64,000 nucleotides of DNA from Myxococcales bacterium (GCA_016191815.1 JACPVI010000046.1:1-64000), one strand, 5' to 3'; positions 45,453 to 54,608 are shown, counted from the first letter of the stretch. Program-made: numbers and translations. Notes: generated by a model from the letters alone, not told the origin.

Positions 45453-46670
45453 TCAGGCCACCCAACTCACCGGAAGGAGGTCGACCCGGTCTCCAGGCGA
45501 CACTTGCGTAGCACCGGAGGGCACCTCCATCAGGTGGGAAGCCTGCGAGGCGGAGCGGAGCGCACCGGAAGTCTGCGAGGCGAGTGGACGGGCGACGAGC
45601 CGGCCGCCTTCCCACCGGGCCGACACCCGGACGTAGTGCGTCAAGCCGGCGGCCTTGCGGTAGGGTGCCTCGGCATGTCCGGGGACGCGCTGGGGAGCGA
45701 CTTCGCGAATGCCCAGGAGCCGGCGCAGGCAGGGACGCACGAACAGCTCGAACGAGACGAGCGAAGAGGTGGGGTTTCCCGGCAGCCCGAAGACCAGCGC
45801 CGCCGCCCGGGTGCCGAACGCCAGCGGCTTCCCCGGCTTGATGGCGACGCGGAAGAAGTCCATCCGCACCCCCAGCGCGGCCAGCGCCGGACGGACCAAG
45901 TCTTTCTCCCCGACCGACATCCCCGCGGAGGCGATCACCACGTCGTGGGACAGCGCCTCCCGAAGGCGCGCTTCCAGCTCCCTGGGATCGTCGCGCGCGA
46001 TCGGGAGCCTGGTCACCAGCCCTCCGGCACGCTGCACCGCCGCCTCGAGCGAGCGCGAGTTGGTGTCGACGATCCTTCCGTCCGGAGATTCCTCGAGCTC
46101 GCACAGCTCGTCGCCGGAGGAGAAGACCGCCACCTTGGGCTTGCGCGGCACCATCACCTCGGAGAGGCCTTGCGCCCAGAGCAGGCCCGCCTCGGGGATG
46201 CCGATCGGAGTCCCTGCTTCGAGCAGGAGCTTGCCCTCCTGGGCGTCCTCGCCCCTATCGCGCACGTTCAGCCTTGGCGAGGCAGGCTCGAGGATCTCCA
46301 CCTCATCGCCCGTCGGCCGGGCTTTCTCCTGCATCACCACCGCATCGGCGCCGCGAGGCAGCGGCGCGCCAGTCATGATCCGCGCGCACTGCCCGGGGCC
46401 GACCTCCCGGCGGGGGAGTTGGCCGGCGTAGATGGTCTCCACCACCAAAAGCCGCCTCGGCGCAGAGGTGAGATCTTCCGAGCGGACCGCGTACCCGTCC
46501 ATCGCCGAGTTGTCCCAGGGCGGGAGCGTGCGCGTTGCGCGCACTTCGAACGAGAGCGCGCGGCCAATCGCCTCTTCCACCTTGGCCCCCTCGGGCGGCA
46601 GCGCCGAGGTGGCGCAGAGGACGCGCGAGAGCGCCTCTTCGGGAGAAACCATCTGTGCCACCCTTTCCAT
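45453..46670 (-). CDS. moeA: Molybdopterin molybdotransferase
   Basis: This 405-residue MoeA inserts molybdate into adenylylated molybdopterin in the last step of cofactor synthesis. Family segments are in order: MVSPEEALSRVLCA, LPPWDNSAMDGYAVRSEDL, GARIMTGA-type segment (CARIMTGAPLPRGADAVVM), VFSSGDELCELEESPDGRIV then TNSRSL, SAGMSVGEKDLVRPAL, KPGKPLAFG and GLPGNPTSSLVSFELFVRP. Length is normal and no MogA or MobA domain is fused. It is divergent from the chagasin-like protein gene (102-bp spacer). moaA is 18 kb upstream. Confidence 0.95.
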   Translation of the reverse strand: MERVAQMVSPEEALSRVLCATSALPPEGAKVEEAIGRALSFEVRATRTLPPWDNSAMDGYAVRSEDLTSAPRRLLVVETIYAGQLPRREVGPGQCARIMTGAPLPRGADAVVMQEKARPTGDEVEILEPASPRLNVRDRGEDAQEGKLLLEAGTPIGIPEAGLLWAQGLSEVMVPRKPKVAVFSSGDELCELEESPDGRIVDTNSRSLEAAVQRAGGLVTRLPIARDDPRELEARLREALSHDVVIASAGMSVGEKDLVRPALAALGVRMDFFRVAIKPGKPLAFGTRAAALVFGLPGNPTSSLVSFELFVRPCLRRLLGIREVAPQRVPGHAEAPYRKAAGLTHYVRVSARWEGGRLVARPLASQTSGALRSASQASHLMEVPSGATQVSPGDRVDLLPVSWVA

Positions 46671-46715
46671 GGCGCCGTTCTACCCGCAAACCCCCAAGGA
46701 TGTTGAAGACTTAGA

Positions 46716-46744
46716 TTGACAGGCTGGCGTTTGGCCAGTAGATG
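46716..46744 (+). promoter_or_regulatory. Near-consensus promoter with inverted repeat in the spacer
   Basis: TTGACA (46716-46721), 17 bp, TAGATG (46739-46744); RBS AAGGAG at 46757 and ATG at 46773 follow. The spacer contains CTGGC-GTTTG-GCCAG (46724-46738), a 5-bp inverted repeat that could be an operator half-site pair. Confidence 0.6.
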
Positions 46745-46772
46745 GGCGTTTCCTTCAAGGAGACTGCGTTCG

Positions 46773-48008
46773 ATGGCGAAGGCCAAGGCGCGGCCTAGCA
46801 GGGCGAGGCCGCCGGCGAAGAAGGGCTCCTCCCGGCGGTTGGGGCTGCTCAGGAACGCATCCAAGAAGCTGGGCAGGGCAGCGGTGCGGCTGGCGAAGGC
46901 GGTGAAGAGGCCCCTGGCGAGGCCGAAGCCGGAGCCGCGCAAGCAGCCGGCGCAGCCCGCCGCTCCGGCTGCCGAGCCGAAGGCCCGCCCGAGGGATCCA
47001 ACCTTCCTCGGACCCCTTCCGGACAAGCCCCTGCCGCGGGCGACGAAGCTCCCACCTCCCGGCGAGGCGCTCACCAAGCGGGAGATGGAGCAGTTGCTCA
47101 CCGCGGGCGTGGGCCGGGGAGTGGAGGGAGAGGGCTCGCTCAAGGGCCGGCTGGTGGTGCGGGATTCCTTCCCGTACCTGCACGTGATCGGGCGCGACAA
47201 GCGAGAGCTGTGGTTTCTGTTGCAGGGGCCCGACCAGGAGGTCCTGCCCGCCTACCTGGACCACAAGGTGTCGGTGACCGGGCTGGTGCGGAAGACGACC
47301 AACTACGGCGGCACGGTGGAGGTGAGGAAGTACAGCGCCAAGCGCCCCGACGAGGTGCCGGCGCCCGCTCCTGAGGAGCAGAAGCTTCGTTACCTCTCGC
47401 CAGGCGAGGTCGAGCAGCTGTGCGCCGCCGGGATGGGAGCTGGAATGAGGGGCTACTGCGCCCTCCGCGGCAATCTCGAGATGACGGGCGACGACTTCAT
47501 CCTGGTGCTGTCGAACGCAGGCACCAGGCAGCAGGTCTCCTTCCTGCTCACCGGCAAGCTCGCGCGCGGCCTGCGCAAGCACGTCGGCCAGAGCGTGCAG
47601 GTGAGCGGAGTGGTGGACAAGACCAGCGGCTGGGGCGGCTCTGTGGCGGTGGAGGCGGTCGAGCCAAGGCCGATGGAGCACCGGGCTGTCTCCCGCGACG
47701 CGATGGAACTGGTGCACGTCGAGGCTTCCGGCCACGGCTCGGTGGCCGAGGCCAAGGTCAACCACGGGCTGACGGTTCGACTCCAAGAGAGGGCGGGCTA
47801 CATCTGGGCCATCGAGCCCATGACGGCCAAGCGAGTCGGACTGCGGGAAGCCAACTACGAGCCCAGGTCGGGTGGGCCGGCCACCCGGGAGTTCTTCTTC
47901 ACCCCTCGAAACCCGGGGGGGGTGGAGGTCGAATTCTTCTTGGCCAAGGTGTTCGCGCCAGCGCAGGTGGCGAGGACGTTCAAGCTTTCGCTCACGGTCA
48001 AGCCGTAG
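46773..48008 (+). CDS. Protein with two OB-like repeats and a chagasin-like C-terminal domain
   Basis: The product is 411 residues from the ATG at 46773 (RBS AAGGAG). Residues 1-75 are Lys/Arg/Pro-rich, without a signal peptide. Two related beta modules follow, each with a GRLVVRD- or GNLEMTGDD-type strand and a V(S/Q)VTG/SGVV(R/D)KT strand, suggesting OB-fold repeats. The C-terminal about 100 residues resemble the I42 (chagasin) cysteine-protease inhibitor fold: GLTVRLQERAGYIW matches the NxTTGYxW loop loosely, followed by GGPATREFFFTPRNPGGVEV then the EFFLAKVF strand. The inhibitor assignment is tentative because the key TTG is replaced. With no export signal it is predicted cytoplasmic. 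Function unknown. Confidence 0.75.
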   Translation: MAKAKARPSRARPPAKKGSSRRLGLLRNASKKLGRAAVRLAKAVKRPLARPKPEPRKQPAQPAAPAAEPKARPRDPTFLGPLPDKPLPRATKLPPPGEALTKREMEQLLTAGVGRGVEGEGSLKGRLVVRDSFPYLHVIGRDKRELWFLLQGPDQEVLPAYLDHKVSVTGLVRKTTNYGGTVEVRKYSAKRPDEVPAPAPEEQKLRYLSPGEVEQLCAAGMGAGMRGYCALRGNLEMTGDDFILVLSNAGTRQQVSFLLTGKLARGLRKHVGQSVQVSGVVDKTSGWGGSVAVEAVEPRPMEHRAVSRDAMELVHVEASGHGSVAEAKVNHGLTVRLQERAGYIWAIEPMTAKRVGLREANYEPRSGGPATREFFFTPRNPGGVEVEFFLAKVFAPAQVARTFKLSLTVKP

Positions 48009-48035
48009 GCACGGCAATTGGGAAAGGACGGACAG

Positions 48036-48689
48036 GTGAACAGGATCGTCTTGGCAGCTGCGGCACTCATCGCCGGCGGCGCCCTGGCCCAGGAGATCGG
48101 CACGGAGATCGCTCCCGGATCGACTTCCGGCAGCGGCTCCACCGCCCCCACCACCTACGACAACCCCTACGCGCCGCCGCCCGCTCCGCCTCCGCCACCC
48201 GAGACGGCCAAGGAGGAGAAGCCCAAGGTGCCGGGGCCCAAGAAGGGGGCGTTCGGGATCCGGGCCGGGTTTGACGGGGCCTCGATCCATTCGCTCACCG
48301 GGACCGCCGCCTCCGCTCCCACGCTGGGGATCAAGTACTTCGTCAACGACACCGTGGGGGTGATCTTTGACGCGGGCGTGGGCGTCGGCATCGGCAACAG
48401 GTTTGCCCTCGGCTTCGGAGCGGGGGTTGGGGTCGACGCCCACCTGGGCAGCGCCGACCGGCCAATTCGGCCTTTCGCCTCCTTCCAGGCGATGTTCGGC
48501 AAGGGGGTCTCGGACAAGGGCGACGATTTCGTCGTCGGCCTCGGCGCCGGGGGCGGCGGCGAGTACTGGTTCAGCGACCACTTCTCGGTCAACGGACGCC
48601 TGATCCTCGGCGCGGGCATCGATCTGAAGGCCTTTGGCGTCGGCCTGATGACGCTCTCGCCCGGCATCGGCGGGACGCTGTACTTCTGA
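48036..48689 (+). CDS. Small outer-membrane beta-barrel-like protein
   Basis: The product is 217 residues from the GTG at 48036; signal peptide VNRIVLAAAALIAGGALA. A Ser/Thr and Pro-rich stretch (NPYAPPPAPPPPPE) follows, then about 150 residues of alternating short beta strands with Gly and aromatic residues (FGIRAGFDGASIHSLTG; VGVIFDAGVGVGIGNRFALG; NGRLILGAGIDLKAFG), ending in ...GGTLYF, a terminal Phe as in barrel assembly signals. This fits an OmpA/OmpW-like 8-strand barrel. It follows the previous gene by 27 bp and precedes rnr by 17 bp. Confidence 0.8.
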   Translation: MNRIVLAAAALIAGGALAQEIGTEIAPGSTSGSGSTAPTTYDNPYAPPPAPPPPPETAKEEKPKVPGPKKGAFGIRAGFDGASIHSLTGTAASAPTLGIKYFVNDTVGVIFDAGVGVGIGNRFALGFGAGVGVDAHLGSADRPIRPFASFQAMFGKGVSDKGDDFVVGLGAGGGGEYWFSDHFSVNGRLILGAGIDLKAFGVGLMTLSPGIGGTLYF

Positions 48690-48706
48690 GCCGATAGAAG
48701 CGGCAT

Positions 48707-50905
48707 GTGATCGACCCAAGCGAGCTGCACAAGGCGCTCCAGCAGGCCGGCCGACCGCTGGGGGTCCGGGAGATCCTCCGCGCGGCAAGGCTGTCGCCCG
48801 GCAGGCGAACCGAGATCAAGCGCGCGCTGCGCGAGCTGGTCAGGCGAGGGGAAGTTCGCCATGCGGGAAATCTCTTTTCGATCTCACAAGCCGGCCGGCC
48901 GAGCCCACCAGCCGGTGGAAGGCGGGTCGAGCCAGGGCGGCGGCCTCGGGGCAAGCGCATCGAAGGAATCCTCCGCGTCAACCGGGCCGGCTTTGGATTC
49001 GTGGAGACCTCCGAGGGCGAGGACGTCTACGTCCCGGCGGCGGAGGCTCGGCGTGCCCTGGACAAGGACCGGGTGAGCCTGGAGGTGGTGCCCGGGGCGG
49101 ACGGCCGGAGGATGGGGCGGCTGCTCGGCGTGGTGGAACGCCGGCGGCGGATGGCGGTCGGGGTGTATCGGGAGCGGGGGCGGGCGGCGATGGTGGAGCC
49201 GATGGATGAGCGGCTGCCGCCGCTCTCCGCGCACAGGACCACTCTCGCGCGCGATGGTGACGTGGTGAAGGCGCATCTGGGAGTCGGCGCCGGGCTCTTG
49301 CGTCCCGGCGAGCCTTTGGCCGGAGAGGTGGTGGCCTCGCTGGGGCGCCCGGGAGATCCCGCAGCGGAGGTGCTTGGGGCCGCCTATTCGCAAGGCTTCC
49401 AGGACGACTTTCCACCCGAGGTGCAAGAAGAGGCCCAGGCCGCCCCCTCGGAGGTGTCCGGGGAGGAGGCTCGGGCCGAGGGTAGGGTCGATCTCCGGGG
49501 CATGCCGCTGGTCACCATCGACGGCGAGGACGCGCGCGATTTCGACGACGCGGTCTACGTGGAGGAGCGGCCCTCCGGGTGGCGGCTGGTGGTCGCCATC
49601 GCCGACGTCTCGCACTATGTCCGCGCTGGCTCGGCGATCGACGCCGAGGCCTTCCGCCGCGGCACCTCGGTGTACCTGCCGGACCGGGTGCTGCCGATGC
49701 TGCCGGAGCGGCTCTCGAATGGGATCTGCTCGCTCAATCCCGGCGAAGACCGGCTGTGCATGGTGGCGGACCTCTCGTTCGACCGGCGAGCCAGGCTGCG
49801 GGCCTCCGAGCTGTATCCGGGCGTGATGCGGAGCGCCGCCAGGTGCACCTACACCGAGGTCCACCGGGTGCTCTCCGGAGAGCGGGTGGAAGGGCGGAGC
49901 GAGCTTCGGCCCCTGCTCGAGCACGCGATGCGGCTCGCGCGAGCGCTGCACTCGGTGCGGATCCGCCGCGGCGCGATCGACTTCGACCTGCCCGAAACCA
50001 AGGTGGTGCTGGACGACTCCGGCCATCCTTTGCGCATGGCTCGCCACGAGCGGCACGAGAGCCACCGGCTGGTGGAGGAGTGCATGCTCGCCGCCAACGA
50101 GGCGGTGGCGCGCTTCTTCCGGGAAGGTGGGCTCCCGTCGGTGTTCCGCTACCACGGCGAGCCGGATCCGGCGAAGCTCGCCGCCTTCGCCGAGCTGGCC
50201 CGGGTGCATGGCTTTCAGCTCCCCGAGCCGGGGCAGATCTCCTCCAAGGAGCTGAACGCCTTCCTCGAGCAGCTCGAGGGCCACCGTGAGGAGCGCGCGC
50301 TGAACCAGCTCTTGCTCCGCTCGATGATGCAGGCGGTGTACTCGGCGGAGGAGGTCGGGCATTACGGCCTGGCGGCCGAGCACTACTTGCACTTCACCTC
50401 GCCGATCCGCCGCTACCCGGATCTGATCGTGCACCGGCTGTTGAAGGAGCACTGGGCGCACCCGCGCCGCAAGGGTCGGGAGGAGGAGGAGACCAAGCGG
50501 CTGCAGGCGGTGGCGGCCCACTCCTCGGAGCGGGAGCGGGCGGCGATCCAGGCCGAGCGCGAGGTGGTGTCCTACTACGCGGCATTGATGATGAAGGACC
50601 GGGTCGGCGAGGAGCTGGACGGCACGGTGTCGTCCCTCGCGACGTTTGGTTTCTTCGTGGAGCTGGACAACCTCTTCATCGAGGGGCTGGTGAAGGGGGA
50701 GTCATTGGAGCCGAGGTTCCGCTTCGACCAGCGGTTGCACCTGCTCGCCTTCGGCTCCGGACGGAAGGTGAGGGTAGGCGAGCGGGTGCGAGTGCGGATC
50801 GCCTCGTGCAGCCTGGCGAGGAGGCAGATCGACCTCGAAGTGGTGGCCTTCCCTCAAGCGGCACCGGCGTCCCGCCCGCGAAGATCACCGCGCGAGAAGA
50901 AGTAG
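48707..50905 (+). CDS. rnr: Ribonuclease R
   Basis: This 732-residue processive 3'-5' exoribonuclease degrades structured RNA and helps in ribosome quality control. An N-terminal winged helix (about 1-60) and cold-shock-like domains (GFGFVETSEGEDVYVPA) come first. The RNB catalytic domain has MPLVTIDGEDARDFDDAVYV, keeping the acidic metal-binding Asp set, and EECMLAANEAVARFF. It continues through HFTSPIRRYPDLIVHR, and a C-terminal S1 domain (ELDGTVSSLATFGFFVEL) ends the chain. Start is GTG. The stop is 8 bp from the convergent Lnb-like gene. Confidence 0.96.
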   Translation: MIDPSELHKALQQAGRPLGVREILRAARLSPGRRTEIKRALRELVRRGEVRHAGNLFSISQAGRPSPPAGGRRVEPGRRPRGKRIEGILRVNRAGFGFVETSEGEDVYVPAAEARRALDKDRVSLEVVPGADGRRMGRLLGVVERRRRMAVGVYRERGRAAMVEPMDERLPPLSAHRTTLARDGDVVKAHLGVGAGLLRPGEPLAGEVVASLGRPGDPAAEVLGAAYSQGFQDDFPPEVQEEAQAAPSEVSGEEARAEGRVDLRGMPLVTIDGEDARDFDDAVYVEERPSGWRLVVAIADVSHYVRAGSAIDAEAFRRGTSVYLPDRVLPMLPERLSNGICSLNPGEDRLCMVADLSFDRRARLRASELYPGVMRSAARCTYTEVHRVLSGERVEGRSELRPLLEHAMRLARALHSVRIRRGAIDFDLPETKVVLDDSGHPLRMARHERHESHRLVEECMLAANEAVARFFREGGLPSVFRYHGEPDPAKLAAFAELARVHGFQLPEPGQISSKELNAFLEQLEGHREERALNQLLLRSMMQAVYSAEEVGHYGLAAEHYLHFTSPIRRYPDLIVHRLLKEHWAHPRRKGREEEETKRLQAVAAHSSERERAAIQAEREVVSYYAALMMKDRVGEELDGTVSSLATFGFFVELDNLFIEGLVKGESLEPRFRFDQRLHLLAFGSGRKVRVGERVRVRIASCSLARRQIDLEVVAFPQAAPASRPRRSPREKK

Positions 50906-50913
50906 GCCAAGGC

Positions 50914-53643
50914 CTACAGCCACTGGACCGACAAGGAAGCCGAGGCGGTCGAGGTACCCGAGCGGCCCAGCTGGCTCCAGCAGAGATCGATCGCCGGCGC
51001 AATGACCAATTCGCGGCCTTCTCCGTGCACCGCCAGCTCCGCCGACACGGTCGCCCGGGCCTCGTGGAGGAGCGCTGGCTGTCCGCCGGAGGTGGAGAGG
51101 CGCGGGGAGTACCAAGCCTCCACGCGCACCGCTCCAGGGCCGGAAGGGGTCAGCGGGGTCCGGTGGGAGATCTCAATTCTCGGACCCACCGAGAGTCCGG
51201 TGGGCAGTGAGAGCAGACTCGGGAAGCTCGCCTCGCCCATCAGCCCCAGCCCGACCGCGGTGAAGCCTTCGAAGCGAGGCGCGGCGTGGGGAACGGCATA
51301 CAGCTCGCCGTGGAGGAGCGCCCGCTGGCCGCCCCCGCCATTCAGGGAGTGCTCCAGGCCCACTCCGAAGCCCAGCGAGTCGAACGCCGAGCGGCGAGCC
51401 GACTCCGGCGACTTCGGCAGCGCGCGGAACCGCACCAGCGCCACCTCGGCGAAGCGCAGCGCCGGCTTGCCCTCGGACAGCCCGAAGGCCGACTCGGCAT
51501 CCAAAAGCCTCACCTCGGTGTGAGGGCCAAAACCGTTGGCTCGCTGCTCTCCCAGCCGTTCCGAGACGATCGCGCTTTTCACCATGAGGCTCACCTCGCC
51601 GGAAGCGGAAGCCGCCGCCCCCAACGACAGCTTCCCGAAGCCCGACCGGGAGAGGGAGCGCGACAGTGCGGCCCGCTCCGATTCGAGGCGCCTGCGGAAG
51701 GTTGCGCCGAGCACCTGAGCGGGCTCGGCGCCGGGAAAGTATCGATCCAAGAAGTCCCCCACCACCCCGGCGGCCGCGGAATACGCCTCGCGGGCAGCCC
51801 GGGCCTCGGCCAACTGCTCCCGCTCCTCCACCCGGTGCTCTCGCTTCACCACGGCCTCGAGGTAGCTGGCCATCGCCACCGCTCGCCGTATCTCCGCGTC
51901 CGCCCGGGCGGCCTGGTCCTCGCGCCGGTACAGCCGCGCTCGCTCCTCGAACAGCTCCACCGCGGTGGGAAGGGCGATGCCCGCGGGCGCAGCCACGATC
52001 CTGGATGCCTCCAGCTTCTCCTCCGCGGCCTTCGCCAGATCTGCCGCGTACCGCTCGACCGCAAGCCTGGCGAGCAAGAGCGCCATGGCAGAGTTTCGCG
52101 CCGCCTCCTCGGAAGCGGCCGGCACGTCTCGAAAGGTGTCCTCCAAGAGCGCGGAGAGCGACGCGTAGACCTCCCGGCGGACGCTGGGGTCCTTGCTCTG
52201 AAAACCTCGGCCTGCCGCCTCCCACCTCCTCCGGATCTCCAGCGGAGAGAGGGCGACCAGCCGGCTGAGGTGCCGCCCTTGCTCCAGCTCGGCTCGCGCC
52301 GCCTCGGCCTCGTGCGAGTCGAAGTCGCCGGCTTCCCGGACCGCGAGCGGCAGCGCGGATCTGGAGGGTCCGAGCACTCGCACCGAGGCCAAAGCATCGA
52401 TGGCCGCGGTGGGAAGCACCGCCAACTTCCCCGGGCGCTCGAGGCGCTTGTGGTCATCCAGCGCGCCCTGGATGGCGAAGAGGAGCAGGCCCGCGCAGTT
52501 GTCAGTGAGGAAGTAGTAGGGGAAGTACCCGCGCCGCTCCAGCTCCCAGATCCGCATGAGCAGGCGTCGCTGCTCTTCCGCGGACAAGTTCAGCCGGAAG
52601 CGGCGCAGCGAGCGTTGATCCCCTTCCACCTGCGCCCTGAGCACCGAGCGCATCGAGGTAGTGGTGAAGGTGGCAGCGTAGCCTCCGGAGAGGCCATTGA
52701 TCCCGTACCGGAAGAAATCGTCCCCCGGCCCCGAGAGGGCGCCGATCTCCACCACCGGCTCCGATAGCGGAGCGCCCTCTCCCTCGTGCACCGCCCTCAG
52801 CATGACGTGGCCGAAGAGGGACTCCGGCCGCGCGCCCGAGGAGGCGGCGAACAGTACCTCGAGGTGCGAGAGAGTCGCGAACGAGGCCCACCGCTCGAAC
52901 GCCGGGCAGCGCTGCGGAGGAAAGAGGCTCTGGGGGCTCTCACCGGTGAGGCCGGAGAGCACGGACGAGAGAAAGCGCAGCTTGGAGAACTCCTGGCAGG
53001 GGAGCGAGTCGTCGGCGGCGACCGCCGCGCTCGCTCTCATCGCCTCGGGCGGGACCAGCGCCTCCTCGGCGAAGGTGAGCAAGTCCAGCGAGGCGGACTC
53101 CATTCCGCGCGCCCGGCTATAGGCCCACGGGTACGGGTTGGCGGGCCGTCCGACCGAGGCCAGCGGGCCGCCCAGTCCCATGTCCCAGCCGGTGACGCGG
53201 CGGAAGCCAAGGCGGCGGCTCCAGCGGAACGCCTCGTTCCAGCGGGCGAGGACTGCGTGCACCATGGCCCTTCGCCGCCACAGCCGTTCGCGCTCCTCGG
53301 CCGAGAGCGCGGAGAGGCGGTGGCTGGCGCGCTCTTCGTGGCCCTCCTCGTACGCGTACAGGTGGAAGCGCCGCCAGCCCCCGGTGAAGTCCGGCCTTTC
53401 GCCAGAGCCGTCGCCCATGCCGAACGGTGAGGCGGAGGTGTGCAGCTCGAGCTCCAGCGGTCCGCCCGGGAACGCGCGCACCTTGCTGGGCAGGGCGGCG
53501 AGGCCGGCGGACAGCTCGTGCACGAGGGAAGGGGCGAATTCACCGGCGGAGAGCGCGACGGGGGTCCCGCCGGACAGCTCGATGTGGCGTGGGCCGGCCG
53601 GTGCAACGGCGAGCAGGAGCGCGGGGAGGAGAGTGGAGCACAT
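50914..53643 (-). CDS. Envelope protein with Lnb-like DUF4105 domain and C-terminal barrel-like region
   Basis: The product is 909 residues from the ATG at 53643 (MCSTLLPALLLAVAPAG is the signal peptide). The middle third carries the DUF4105/Lnb signature: His in ESLFGHVMLRAV and Cys in YYFLTDNCAGLLLF, with RYGINGLSGGYAATFT between. Lnb proteins form a Cys/His-dependent acyltransferase that N-acylates bacterial lipoproteins, but whether this distant member does so is unproven. A coiled-coil-rich part (EKLEASRIVAAPAG, ADAEIRRAVAMAS) follows. The last 200 residues are beta-rich and barrel-like, as in outer-membrane-anchored relatives. A preceding lipobox is not seen. It is convergent with rnr. 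Confidence 0.82.
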   Translation of the reverse strand: MCSTLLPALLLAVAPAGPRHIELSGGTPVALSAGEFAPSLVHELSAGLAALPSKVRAFPGGPLELELHTSASPFGMGDGSGERPDFTGGWRRFHLYAYEEGHEERASHRLSALSAEERERLWRRRAMVHAVLARWNEAFRWSRRLGFRRVTGWDMGLGGPLASVGRPANPYPWAYSRARGMESASLDLLTFAEEALVPPEAMRASAAVAADDSLPCQEFSKLRFLSSVLSGLTGESPQSLFPPQRCPAFERWASFATLSHLEVLFAASSGARPESLFGHVMLRAVHEGEGAPLSEPVVEIGALSGPGDDFFRYGINGLSGGYAATFTTTSMRSVLRAQVEGDQRSLRRFRLNLSAEEQRRLLMRIWELERRGYFPYYFLTDNCAGLLLFAIQGALDDHKRLERPGKLAVLPTAAIDALASVRVLGPSRSALPLAVREAGDFDSHEAEAARAELEQGRHLSRLVALSPLEIRRRWEAAGRGFQSKDPSVRREVYASLSALLEDTFRDVPAASEEAARNSAMALLLARLAVERYAADLAKAAEEKLEASRIVAAPAGIALPTAVELFEERARLYRREDQAARADAEIRRAVAMASYLEAVVKREHRVEEREQLAEARAAREAYSAAAGVVGDFLDRYFPGAEPAQVLGATFRRRLESERAALSRSLSRSGFGKLSLGAAASASGEVSLMVKSAIVSERLGEQRANGFGPHTEVRLLDAESAFGLSEGKPALRFAEVALVRFRALPKSPESARRSAFDSLGFGVGLEHSLNGGGGQRALLHGELYAVPHAAPRFEGFTAVGLGLMGEASFPSLLSLPTGLSVGPRIEISHRTPLTPSGPGAVRVEAWYSPRLSTSGGQPALLHEARATVSAELAVHGEGRELVIAPAIDLCWSQLGRSGTSTASASLSVQWL

Positions 53644-53783
53644 CGGGGAGCCTCGGGGCGGGAGGTGTCGCGTCCCGGTGCAGGTCCCTGGCCATGGTTT
53701 CCCCAAGGAAGTTCGCCGGCTTTGCCCTAGCGGGGCCGTCCAGGTCCGAGACTGGAATCTCCGCGGCGAGATGGGAGAAGCCG

Positions 53784-53828
53784 AAAAAGGCGGGCGCCCC
53801 CGCTGCTCCCCAGTCAGCGGAGGCGCCC
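53784..53828 (-). terminator. Rho-independent terminator downstream of the 53925-54446 gene
   Basis: On the minus strand, GGGCGCCTCCGCTG (53828-53815) pairs with CAGCGGGGGCGCCC (53805-53792) around a 9-nt loop, with one G-U pair; then GCC and a TTTTT run (53788-53784). It lies about 97 bp past the stop of the small exported-protein gene. It is the clearest intrinsic terminator seen here. Confidence 0.75.
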
Positions 53829-53924
53829 TTTGCCCGCGCTTACATGCACGGACATTTTGGAGGCCCGAGGTGGCCGCGCCGGGCTACATCTGCCCGGCGC
53901 AGGCGGGGAGAGGGCCGGCAATCG

Positions 53925-54446
53925 CTAGCTGCCAGACGGCCGCAGTGAGCCGAGGTCGAAGGCCAGGGCCGGGTGCGCCGCCATGCGGTCGGCCACAGTG
54001 CGGACGAAGTCGCCCGCGCGGGAAGGGGTGAGGGCGTCGACGCGGGCCAGCTCCAAGAGCTCCTTCCGGTTCTCTCGGACGACTCGGGCGAAGTCCTTGC
54101 GATGGGCCGGGGCCACATTGAACGCGGAGGCCAACTCGGAGATGGCTGGTCCGCTGCCGAGATTGATGTCCTGGGCGAGCTGGAGCGAGTTGTGCCGCAG
54201 GTACACCTCTGCGGCCTTCTCGGCCCGGGCCTTCTGCTCGCCGCCGTCCTTCTTGATCACCAGGTAGTAGACGGCGAAGCCGGTGGCCGCCACGCCGGCG
54301 GTGGTGGTGCTGCTGCTGCTGGAGAGGATGAGCCAGCTTCCGGCGGCTTCCGTGGTCGTCTGCGCCGAGGCGCGGTGCGGCGCGAGGGCAGCCAGGAGAG
54401 AGACCGCGGCGGCGACGATGGTCAGATTGCGGTGCGAGGTAGACAT
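53925..54446 (-). CDS. Exported helical protein of unknown function
   Basis: The product is 173 residues from the ATG at 54446 (RBS GGAGG). Signal peptide: MSTSHRNLTIVAAAVSLLAA then ALAPHRASAQ. A Ser/Thr-rich stretch (ILSSSSSTTTAGVAATGFA) runs into VYYLVIKKDG, which could be a Gly-rich hydrophobic segment. The rest is helical (AEKAAEVYLRHNSLQLAQDI; FARVVRENRKELLELARV). The pattern of NLGSGPAISELASAF recalls small exported DUF proteins of Gram-negatives, but no family can be named. It is followed by a clear terminator and preceded by a 244-bp spacer with a long palindrome. Confidence 0.8.
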   Translation of the reverse strand: MSTSHRNLTIVAAAVSLLAALAPHRASAQTTTEAAGSWLILSSSSSTTTAGVAATGFAVYYLVIKKDGGEQKARAEKAAEVYLRHNSLQLAQDINLGSGPAISELASAFNVAPAHRKDFARVVRENRKELLELARVDALTPSRAGDFVRTVADRMAAHPALAFDLGSLRPSGS

Positions 54447-54584
54447 TTGGGGAGCCTCCGAATGGGTTTGGGGTTTTCTGTCGCTCGGGCCGGGCACCCA
54501 CTGCTGCTCGGCCTCGCGAAGGGGCATGAGCACGCGCGGTGCCAGCTCGACGCCGCATCGCGCCAGGAGGCACAAGCGGCCCTT

Positions 54585-54608
54585 CGGACGCGTGAATTCA
54601 CCCGTCCG
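54585..54608. promoter_or_regulatory. 24-bp near-perfect palindrome upstream of exported-protein gene
   Basis: CGGACGCGTGAATTCACCCG (54585-54604) continues with TCCG to 54608, a palindrome with one mismatched pair (C/C at positions 7 and 18). It lies 139 bp upstream of the ATG of the 53925-54446 gene, inside the 244-bp spacer. It could be an operator or hairpin. Nothing else stands out in this spacer. Confidence 0.5.

Noticed and set aside
46716-46772. TTG at 46716 as the start of the chagasin-like gene
   Set aside because: That TTG is the -35 hexamer of a promoter. The ATG at 46773 has a proper RBS and the upstream 19 codons are not protein-like.
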